From positions 1-64,000 of the forward strand of contig JAJXTO010000003.1 in assembly GCA_021783695.1 (NCBI GenBank): a stretch of 64,000 nucleotides of DNA, read 5' to 3'. The notes beneath the pieces were generated by a model, which saw only the letters and a list, made by a program, of their open reading frames with translations, was not told where the DNA came from and ran no database searches. The stretch is from Pseudomonadota bacterium (lineage in GTDB: Bacteria; Pseudomonadota; Gammaproteobacteria; Burkholderiales; Burkholderiaceae_C). Shown one piece after another: positions 44,295 through 51,430 of the stretch. The position numbers and the translations under genes are program-made. Position 1 is the first letter of the stretch. Every line of letters starts with the position of its first letter.

Positions 44295-44945
44295 TCAGAA
44301 CTGGAAGCCTTTCGGCGCGTTCGGGTTGGGCGGCGGCAGCACCGAGGGTTCAGCCGGGCCGCTTGCCCCATTCGCTGCAGCGTCCTTTTTGACGGTGGGC
44401 GGTGGAACCAGCGCCATGGGCTGAGGGCGCACATAGGTGCGGGGCAGAGCGCTGGTCTTCGGGTAGCCAGCAGCGTCGAGGGCGATGCCCCAATTGCTGG
44501 AACTGAAGCCCGCAGGCAGCTTGGTGTCGCCGATGGCGATGAACGGCAGGCGGTCACTGCCATCGGACAAGGCCTTGTACGCCTTGATGTCGGCATTGCT
44601 CGTGATGGTCTTTTCCACAAAGGGAATGCCGCGCTGCTGCAGAAACTCGCGCGCGGCGTCGCAAGCGTCGCATTGTGGCGCGGTGTAAAGGGTGACCGGA
44701 TATTTGCGGGAAGCTTCGCGCAGCCCGGTCGGAAAGCCCGCGAAGTTGTTTTGGGAGATGGCGCTCCCGCTGGCATTGAGGGACTGCACGCTCTTGCCCT
44801 GCGCTGTGCTGGGAGGTACGTCGCTGAAGGTGACGGAGCCGTCGGGGCCGACGATTTTGTAGATGGCCCAGGCGGGGCTTGCCGCCCATAGGCCAATCCC
44901 GAGCGCGGCGGACAACACAATGGCGGAGCGGTGGGGTCGTTTCAT
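44295..44945 (-). CDS. Secreted DUF4124/glutaredoxin-like protein
   Basis: A 216-residue periplasmic protein. A signal peptide (MKRPHRS then a hydrophobic core ending SPAWA) is followed by a DUF4124 segment (AIYKIVGPDGSVTFSDVPPS, ~27-50). A glutaredoxin-like fold then carries the redox pair CDAC (Cys92/Cys95, LYTAPQCDACDAAREFLQQRGIPF), and the tail is Pro-rich. It may act on periplasmic thiols, and its partner is unknown. The ATG at 44945 gives the cleanest signal peptide; an in-frame ATG at 44969 would add eight residues. Neither has a clear ribosome site. Confidence 0.8.
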   Translation of the reverse strand: MKRPHRSAIVLSAALGIGLWAASPAWAIYKIVGPDGSVTFSDVPPSTAQGKSVQSLNASGSAISQNNFAGFPTGLREASRKYPVTLYTAPQCDACDAAREFLQQRGIPFVEKTITSNADIKAYKALSDGSDRLPFIAIGDTKLPAGFSSSNWGIALDAAGYPKTSALPRTYVRPQPMALVPPPTVKKDAAANGASGPAEPSVLPPPNPNAPKGFQF

Positions 44946-45012
44946 CTGGGTGCGCAGCAGATTGGACATCAAGCTGCAAGTGTGCCATGACTGGGCGCGC
45001 TCTGGTGCTAGG

Positions 45013-45037
45013 GCGCGGTGTTTTTGCCACACCGCGC
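45013..45037 (-). terminator. Hairpin downstream of prlC (terminator-like)
   Basis: A perfect 9-bp stem, GCGCGGTGT with ACACCGCGC, and a 7-nt loop lie 15 bp past the prlC stop. No U-tract follows on the minus strand, so termination efficiency is doubtful. Confidence 0.4.
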
Positions 45038-45051
45038 GTTGCAGCGCGCGT

Positions 45052-47115
45052 TCATGCAGCCGGTGCGGTCATGCCGCCATGGCGGAGCAGGGCGTCGATA
45101 CGCGGTTCGCGGCCGCGAAAGGCCTTGAAGGAATCCATGGCGTCGCGGCTCCCGCCCACGGCGAGGATGGCCTGCTGGTAGCTCTGGCCCACGGACGGAC
45201 TGAGCGGGCCTTCTTCCTCGAAGCGTTCGTAAGCGTCGGCCGACAGCACTTCCGCCCATTTGTAGCTGTAGTAGCCCGCGGCGTAGCCTCCGGCGAAGAT
45301 GTGCGAGAAGCTGCAGACAAAACGGTTGAACGGTGGCGGCAGCAAGACGGCGATTTCGCGGCGATTCTCATCCACCAGAGCTTCAATGGCGGCCGGAGTG
45401 TAGCTGGTGAGGTCGTGGTGCAGCCGCATGTCGAGCAGCGAGAATTCGACCTGTCGCAGGGTTTGCATGCCGGACTGGAAGTTTTTCGCGGCGAGCATTT
45501 TGTCGAACAGGGCGCGCGGCATGGGCTCGCCGGTGTCGACGTGGCGGGTGAGAAAGCGCAGCACCTCCCATTCCCAGCAGAAGTTTTCCATCAACTGGCT
45601 GGGCAGTTCCACAGCGTCCCACTCGACACCGGAGATGCCCGACACGGCGATGTCGTCCACCTGGGTGAGCATGTGATGCAGGCCATGGCCGAATTCGTGG
45701 AACAGGGTCTGTACGTCGTCGTGGCTGAGCAGTGCAGGCTTGCCGCCGACCGGCGATGGGAAGTTGCAAGTCAGTGTGGCCACCGGGGTTTGCAGCGTGC
45801 CGTCCACACGCAGCCAGCGCGAGCGCACATGATCCATCCAGGCGCCGGAGCGTTTGCCATCGCGTGCGTAAAGATCGAGATAGAACTGGCCGACGGCATG
45901 GCCGTCGGCGCGCTCGATGCAATAGAGCGCGACGTCGGGGTGCCAGGCACGGATGTCGCCCTCCACCTTGCGCAAGCGCACGCTGAACAGGGTTTCGATC
46001 ACGCGAAACAACCCGGCGATGACAGCGGGCAGGGTGAAATACTGCCGCACGTCCTGCTCCGACAGGGCGTAGTGCGACTGCCGCAATTTTTCCGAGGCCC
46101 AGGATAGGTCCCAGGCTTCGAGTTGCGCCAAACCGAGCCGCTCGCGGGCGAAGGTGCGCAGGGTGTCGAGGTCGCGTTGCGCGAAAGGGCGGGCGCGCGC
46201 GGCAAGATCCCGCAGGAAGTGCATGACCTGCTGCGGCGTGTCGGCCATCTTGGGCACCAGCGACACTTCGGCGTAATTGGCGTAGCCGAGCAGATGCGCC
46301 TCCTCGTCGCGCAGGGCGAGGATCTCGGCCATGACCGCGGAGTTGTCGAACTGCGCGTCGCCCAGCTCGCTGGCACGGGTGACGTAGGCGCGGTACAAGC
46401 GCTCGCGCAGCGGGCGGTGCTCGCCGTGTTGCAGCACCGGCATGTAGGACGGGTAGTGCAGGGTGAATTTGTAGCCTTCGCGCCCATCGCGTTGCGCCGC
46501 TTCGCGCGCGGCCTGCAAAGCATCAGGCGGAATGCCTGCGATCTCGTCGTCTCCCACATATTGGGCATGCGCGGCGGTGGCGTCGAGCACATGTTCGGAG
46601 AAGGTCTGGCTGAGCGCGGCCAGGCGCTCCTGAATCTCGGCATAGCGGGTGCGCGCCTGTCCTTGCAGCAGCGCACCGCTCAGGCGGAAGTCGCGCAAAG
46701 CGTGGAGGATGATGCGCTGGCGGGTGGGACTGAGGGCAGTCAAGTCGGCGCTCTGCTGCAGCGCCTGGTACTGGCGCAGCAGGCCTTCGTTCTGCCCCAG
46801 GCGGGTCCAGAACTCGGTCACGCGCGGCAGCATGGCGTTGTAGGCGGCGCGCAGTTCTGGTGTGTCGGCCACGGCGTTGAGGTGGCTGACCACGCCCCAG
46901 GCGCGGCCCAGGTGCTCGGTCGCGCGCTCCAGTGGCTCGATCACGGCGTCCCAGGTGGGCGGGGTGTGCGGGCCGGTGATGCGTTCGAGGGTTTGCTCGG
47001 CTGCGGCGATCAGCGCGTCGAGCGCAGGCTCGATGTGCTCCGGCTTGACTGCGGCGTAGTCAGGCAGATCGTGAAAATCGCACAGGGGATTGTTGGCAGG
47101 CAGCGAGAGCGTCAT
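45052..47115 (-). CDS. prlC: oligopeptidase A (M3 zinc metallopeptidase)
   Basis: PrlC/OpdA degrades cytoplasmic oligopeptides, including cleaved signal peptides. The 687-residue protein has the zinc motif HEFGH (His473-Glu-Phe-Gly-His477), with a downstream Glu ligand in SGVEWDAVELPSQLMENF, and the family C-terminal GGYAAGYYSYKWAEVLSADA. The ATG at 47115 gives the standard NPLCDF start; a longer in-frame reading would run into folD. It lies 34 bp after folD on the same strand. Confidence 0.94.
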   Translation of the reverse strand: MTLSLPANNPLCDFHDLPDYAAVKPEHIEPALDALIAAAEQTLERITGPHTPPTWDAVIEPLERATEHLGRAWGVVSHLNAVADTPELRAAYNAMLPRVTEFWTRLGQNEGLLRQYQALQQSADLTALSPTRQRIILHALRDFRLSGALLQGQARTRYAEIQERLAALSQTFSEHVLDATAAHAQYVGDDEIAGIPPDALQAAREAAQRDGREGYKFTLHYPSYMPVLQHGEHRPLRERLYRAYVTRASELGDAQFDNSAVMAEILALRDEEAHLLGYANYAEVSLVPKMADTPQQVMHFLRDLAARARPFAQRDLDTLRTFARERLGLAQLEAWDLSWASEKLRQSHYALSEQDVRQYFTLPAVIAGLFRVIETLFSVRLRKVEGDIRAWHPDVALYCIERADGHAVGQFYLDLYARDGKRSGAWMDHVRSRWLRVDGTLQTPVATLTCNFPSPVGGKPALLSHDDVQTLFHEFGHGLHHMLTQVDDIAVSGISGVEWDAVELPSQLMENFCWEWEVLRFLTRHVDTGEPMPRALFDKMLAAKNFQSGMQTLRQVEFSLLDMRLHHDLTSYTPAAIEALVDENRREIAVLLPPPFNRFVCSFSHIFAGGYAAGYYSYKWAEVLSADAYERFEEEGPLSPSVGQSYQQAILAVGGSRDAMDSFKAFRGREPRIDALLRHGGMTAPAA

Positions 47116-47149
47116 GGCGAATGAAAAAAGCGGGCGTGAGTTATATGGA

Positions 47150-48010
47150 TTATGGGTTGCCCTGGGCGCGTTCGCACGACTCCAGGGTATTGACCAGCAG
47201 CATGGCAATGGTCATGGGGCCCACGCCGCCGGGCACCGGGGTGATCCAACCCGCAACCTCGCTGACCCCGGCGAAGTCGACATCGCCGCACAGCTTGCCT
47301 TCGGCGTTGCGGTTCATGCCCACGTCGATCACCACCGCGCCGGGCTTGACCATGTCGGCGGTAATGAGGTTTTCGCGCCCCACAGCGGCGACCAGGATGT
47401 CGGCCTGGCGGCAGACCGCGCGCAGATCGGCCGTGCCGCTGTGGGCGATGGTGACCGTGGCATTGGCCGCGAGCAACATCAGTGCCATGGGCTTGCCCAC
47501 AATGTTCGACCGCCCCACGACCACTGCTGATTTGCCGCGCAGATCGCGCAGACCGATGGATTCGAGCATCTTCATGCAGCCATATGGTGTGCAGGGCTTG
47601 AAGCCAGGCTCACCCACCATCAGCGCCCCGGCGCTGGATACATGGAAGCCGTCTACGTCCTTGGCGGGCGAGATGGCCTCGATCACCTTGTGCGCGTCGA
47701 TGTGTTTCGGTAGTGGCAGTTGCACCAGAATGCCGTGAATCGCCGGGTCTGCGTTGAGCGCCGCGATGCGTGCCAGCAATGCCGCCTCGCTCAGGTCAGC
47801 CGGGTATTGTTCCAGCACCGAGTGGATGCCGGTCTGCTCGCAGGCCTTGATCTTGTTGCGCACATAGACCTGGCTGGCCGGATTGTCCCCGACCAGAATG
47901 ACGGCCAGCCCGGGCTGATGGCCGACGGCGCTGCAGGCGCGGGCGCGCTGCGCGACCTCGCTGCGGATTTGGGCGGAAAGAGCAAGACCGTCGATGCGTT
48001 GAGCTGTCAT
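47150..48010 (-). CDS. folD: bifunctional methylenetetrahydrofolate dehydrogenase / cyclohydrolase
   Basis: FolD interconverts methylene-, methenyl- and formyl-tetrahydrofolate. The 286-residue protein has [14 protein letters not shown] (with the catalytic Lys), [10 protein letters not shown], the NADP-site motif [11 protein letters not shown], and the C-terminal [15 protein letters not shown]. It follows the two-component genes on the minus strand, separated from them by a strong hairpin. Confidence 0.96.
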   Translation of the reverse strand: MTAQRIDGLALSAQIRSEVAQRARACSAVGHQPGLAVILVGDNPASQVYVRNKIKACEQTGIHSVLEQYPADLSEAALLARIAALNADPAIHGILVQLPLPKHIDAHKVIEAISPAKDVDGFHVSSAGALMVGEPGFKPCTPYGCMKMLESIGLRDLRGKSAVVVGRSNIVGKPMALMLLAANATVTIAHSGTADLRAVCRQADILVAAVGRENLITADMVKPGAVVIDVGMNRNAEGKLCGDVDFAGVSEVAGWITPVPGGVGPMTIAMLLVNTLESCERAQGNP

Positions 48011-48037
48011 GGTGCGTGCGGTTCAGGAGGCTGGAAA

Positions 48038-48067
48038 CGCACACGCCCGCAGTGGCGGGCGTGTGCG
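48038..48067 (-). terminator. Strong hairpin between the response-regulator gene and folD
   Basis: CGCACACGCCCGC and GCGGGCGTGTGCG form a perfect 13-bp stem with an AGTG loop. Only TTT follows on the minus strand. It lies just after the response-regulator stop and probably ends that transcript, fully or partly. Confidence 0.6.
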
Positions 48068-48087
48068 GGAGGGACGATTGCGGCGGC

Positions 48088-48702
48088 TTATTTCGACGAG
48101 CCCAGCGCGATCTTGAGCAGATCGGCCACGGTGCTGACGTTGAGCTTTTCCATGATGTTGGCGCGGTGGGCTTCGACCGTCTTGATGCTGATGTTCAGAT
48201 CGTCGGCAATCTGTTTGTTCAGCCGCCCGGCGACGATGCGTTCGAGCACCTGCGATTCGCGGGCGGTGAGACGCCCCAGCAGCGCGCCGCGGCTGGCCTC
48301 GGCCTGCTGATGCTCGGCGTCGAGCCGGGCCTTTTGCAGCATGCGGTCGACCAGATCGCGCAGCACGACTTCGTTGAACGGCTTTTCGATGAAGTCGATC
48401 GCGCCCTTCTTCATGGTGTCCACCACCATCGGCACGTCGCCGTGACCGGTGATGAACACCAGTGGCATGGTGCAGCCGCGGCGCAGCAGTTCGTCCTGCA
48501 GTTCAAGGCCATTCATGCCAGGCATGCGCACGTCGACGATGAGGCAGGCGATCTCGCGCGGATCGAAGCGTGTGAGAAAACCCTCGGCGGACTCGAAGCA
48601 GCGCACACGGTAGTCGTTGCCTTCGAGCAGCCATTGCAGTGAATCGCGCACGGCCTCGTCGTCATCCACCACGTACACGGTACCTTTGTTTGCTGTTTTC
48701 AT
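48088..48702 (-). CDS. FixJ-family response regulator (receiver + LuxR HTH)
   Basis: A 204-residue regulator. The receiver domain (1-125) has acidic residues VVDDDEA, phospho-acceptor Asp57 in LIVDVRMPG, Thr in VFITGHGD and Lys107 in IEKPFN. The LuxR-type helix-turn-helix (~140-200) has LTARESQVLERIVAGRLNKQIADDLNISIKTVEAHRANIMEKL. It is 15 bp downstream of its sensor kinase and surely forms a pair with it. Targets are unknown; the divergent pyruvate dehydrogenase operon is a candidate. Confidence 0.92.
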   Translation of the reverse strand: MKTANKGTVYVVDDDEAVRDSLQWLLEGNDYRVRCFESAEGFLTRFDPREIACLIVDVRMPGMNGLELQDELLRRGCTMPLVFITGHGDVPMVVDTMKKGAIDFIEKPFNEVVLRDLVDRMLQKARLDAEHQQAEASRGALLGRLTARESQVLERIVAGRLNKQIADDLNISIKTVEAHRANIMEKLNVSTVADLLKIALGSSK

Positions 48703-48717
48703 GCGCTTGGAGTCGGT

Positions 48718-51234
48718 TCAGAAACGGGAGGGGAGAAAGTCCGGGTGTGCGCTGTCGCCCGGTGGCTGCGGGCGCGCCTTGGGTCCGCCTAGCGGCAGCG
48801 TGAAGCTGAAAATGCAGCCAGCAATCAGCTTCTGATTGTAGTAATTCTCGGCCCACAGACGGCCTTGGTGATACTCGATGATGGAGCGGCAGATGTTCAG
48901 GCCGATGCCCAGTCCCTCGGCCTTGGTGGTGTAGAAGGCCTCGAACAGGCGCTCCATCACGGTGTCGTCGATGCCGGTGCCGTGATCCTTGACGGAGAAG
49001 GTGACGCGCTCGGCGTCGGACAACACTTTGAGTTCGATGCTGCGCAGATTGCCTTGCCGCCCGGCCTTGTCGACCGATTCAGCGGCGTTGCGCAGCAGGT
49101 TGAGCAGCACCTGCTCGATCAGGATAGGGTCGGCGTAGAGCGTGGGAATGCCGGGGGCGACGAAGTTGAGCAGCCGCACGTTGCGGCGCGTGAGTTCGAT
49201 GTCGGCCAGTTCCAGGGTGTTGCGCACGATGTCCTGCACGCGGCAGGACACGCGGGCGGGCTCGCTCTTTTTCACAAAGTCGCGTACTCGCTTGATGACT
49301 CCGGCGGCGCGCTGCGCCTGGCGCCCGGTCTTCTCCAGCGCATCGACCAGTTCGTGCTGCGCCATGCCGTGGGTTTTGACGCGGGCGATCATCCCCGAGG
49401 TGTAGTTGCTGATGGCGGTGAGCGGCTGGTTGAGTTCGTGCGCCAGCGACGATGCCATCTCGCCCATGGTGATCAGACGGCTGGTGATCTGCGCTTTTTC
49501 TTCCTGCTTGCGCGCGGTTTCTTCGGCACGCTTGCGTGGGGTGATGTCGGTGGCGATGAGCAACTGCGCCACGCGGCCGTCCACCCATTGCATGTAGCGC
49601 TGGCGCACGTCGAACCAGCGGTCGAGCGCCTCGACATGGGTTTCGTGGGCATTGGAATGGCCGTCGAGGATTTCATCGGCCGGCAGTCCGGCGAAGGAAT
49701 CCACGGTGTCGGCGTGATCGTCGTCGGCCATCGAGGTGAGCTGCCCGCCGTTGAGCATGAGGTGGCCGTGCACCGACGCGCCGAACCACTGGCGGTAGAG
49801 CTTGTTGGCGAACAGCGGTTCCTCGGTGCCCAGCGAGATGACCGACACCGCCGCGTCCAGCCCCTCGAGCACGGCGACGAAGCGCTCGTGTGACGCTGCG
49901 AGTTCCTGGCGGATGCGCGTCGGTTCGGTGATATCCGTCACCGACATGATCCAGCCAGTCTGTTTTTCGCGCACGTCGATCAGCGGCGAGACGTAGACGC
50001 GGGCGTCGAACTCGCTGCCGTTCTTGCGCCGAATTTTCAGCGCGAAGCCCGATGGCGGCGCCAGGCCGTCGAGGCTTTGTTGAATGGCCAGCGCCATCTC
50101 CGCCCCTTGCTGCGACGGCCAGTATGGGTAGGGCGGCTGGCTGCCGATCAGATCGCTGTCCTCAAACCCGGTCATGCGGCAGAACGACAGGTTCACATAC
50201 TGGATGCGCCCTTGCATGTCCACCGCCTGCATGCCGGTGGAGAGCGAGTTCTCGATGGCGCGTCGGAACGCGGTTTCGCGCGTCAGTGCCTCCTGTGCGC
50301 TCAGGCGTTGGCGCAGCTGGTTCCAGCTCGTCAGCAGCGTCCACAGTGTGAGCGCCGAGAGCAGGAACACGCTCCAGTACAGGCCCTTGGTGGTCCAGCT
50401 CGGGCTGCTGCGATAGCTGCTGACCTGCAGCACCAGCCCCGGCTCGAACGGTGGCAGCGGAGCACGGTATTGCAGCGCCTTGTCACGGATGGCTTGGCTC
50501 GAGGCGCTGACCAGCAGCTGGTTGTTGCCGCCCAGCAGGGACACCGCGTAGCTGGCGCTCAGGTCCTCAGGCACCGAGTTGCGCAAAATGCCGTCGACCG
50601 AGTAGATCAGGCCGACGACGCCGACGAGGGCATCGTTGCGCAACACCGGGGTGGCGGTTTCCAGCAGCCAGCCGTTGTCCGCGCTCTTGAATGGCGTGGA
50701 ATAGGCGGTGCGCTGGGTCAGCAGTGCCTGCTGGATCAACTGGAGGCTGTTGGCGCGCTTGAGCGTCTTGCCGACCAGGGCCGCAAGCTGTTCGGTGGCC
50801 AGATTGGGGCTGCCCTTTCTGAACATCACCGTGCCGTCAGGGTGGGCGTAGTACACCTGCAGGATTTGCGGATAGCGCCGCAGCAGCCGAAGCGCCTGCA
50901 CGTCAAAGGGGCCGACGCGGTCTTCGTGCAGTGACAGGTTGTTGGCAATGGCCTGCACCTGATCCTGCGCCAGGGTGAGATCGAGGCTGACGCGCTGCTG
51001 CGCCCATTCGCTGTCGCGCTGCAGATTGTCCTTGTCACGTTGCAGATCGGCCTGCTGCGAGTAGCGCACCAGCGCCGCCATGGCCGCCAGAAACAGCACG
51101 AACACGATCAGTGGCAGCACCAGCAACACTCTGTCAGACTGCATGCGCCGCAGCAGGGCGCGCGCGCGCAGCAGACCCAGGCGCTGCGTCCAGCTGCGGC
51201 GCCTCAGGATGGAGATGGGTTTTGAAGATTTCAC
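48718..51234 (-). CDS. Membrane PAS-domain sensor histidine kinase
   Basis: An 838-residue kinase starting with GTG. Membrane spans at ~36-56 and ~284-303 enclose a periplasmic sensor domain of ~225 residues (CACHE/PDC-like by layout: VYYAHPDGTVMFRKG, VVGLIYSVDGILRNS). Two cytoplasmic PAS domains follow (~321-440, ~445-565). The HisKA domain carries His599 in ASSLAHELNQPLTAISNY, and the HATPase domain has LLRNAAESV, VKDHGTGID and GLGIGLNICRSIIE. The FixL-like kinase core fits the FixJ partner. No heme-binding His of FixL is evident, so the signal is more likely a periplasmic solute. Confidence 0.9.
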   Translation of the reverse strand: MKSSKPISILRRRSWTQRLGLLRARALLRRMQSDRVLLVLPLIVFVLFLAAMAALVRYSQQADLQRDKDNLQRDSEWAQQRVSLDLTLAQDQVQAIANNLSLHEDRVGPFDVQALRLLRRYPQILQVYYAHPDGTVMFRKGSPNLATEQLAALVGKTLKRANSLQLIQQALLTQRTAYSTPFKSADNGWLLETATPVLRNDALVGVVGLIYSVDGILRNSVPEDLSASYAVSLLGGNNQLLVSASSQAIRDKALQYRAPLPPFEPGLVLQVSSYRSSPSWTTKGLYWSVFLLSALTLWTLLTSWNQLRQRLSAQEALTRETAFRRAIENSLSTGMQAVDMQGRIQYVNLSFCRMTGFEDSDLIGSQPPYPYWPSQQGAEMALAIQQSLDGLAPPSGFALKIRRKNGSEFDARVYVSPLIDVREKQTGWIMSVTDITEPTRIRQELAASHERFVAVLEGLDAAVSVISLGTEEPLFANKLYRQWFGASVHGHLMLNGGQLTSMADDDHADTVDSFAGLPADEILDGHSNAHETHVEALDRWFDVRQRYMQWVDGRVAQLLIATDITPRKRAEETARKQEEKAQITSRLITMGEMASSLAHELNQPLTAISNYTSGMIARVKTHGMAQHELVDALEKTGRQAQRAAGVIKRVRDFVKKSEPARVSCRVQDIVRNTLELADIELTRRNVRLLNFVAPGIPTLYADPILIEQVLLNLLRNAAESVDKAGRQGNLRSIELKVLSDAERVTFSVKDHGTGIDDTVMERLFEAFYTTKAEGLGIGLNICRSIIEYHQGRLWAENYYNQKLIAGCIFSFTLPLGGPKARPQPPGDSAHPDFLPSRF

Positions 51235-51367
51235 AGTGAGAGTCTAGAGTCTGCTGGCGGCAGGGTCAGGGCTCTTTCCTGGCGGGCGAATCTTGCGTCT
51301 GCGCAGGCCAGTGCGCATTCCTGGCAGGAGGATGTGGAAAGTTCCTATAAATTTTCACTATATGAAA

Positions 51368-51403
51368 TCAAATCTTGTGATTTGAAAAATTGTTTGCGAT
51401 ACT
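51368..51403 (+). promoter_or_regulatory. aceE promoter with an 18-bp palindrome over the -35
   Basis: TCAAATC-TTGT-GATTTGA (51368-51385) is a perfect 7-bp inverted repeat with a 4-bp spacer. It overlaps the TTGTGA (-35) of a proposed promoter whose -10 is GATACT (51398-51403), 17 bp away. A second looser dyad (TTTCA-N5-TGAAA) lies just upstream. The palindrome is not the known PdhR operator sequence. A repressor role is inferred from position. Confidence 0.5.
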
Positions 51404-51430
51404 GCGCGCAAATTCATGAGGAGAAACAAC

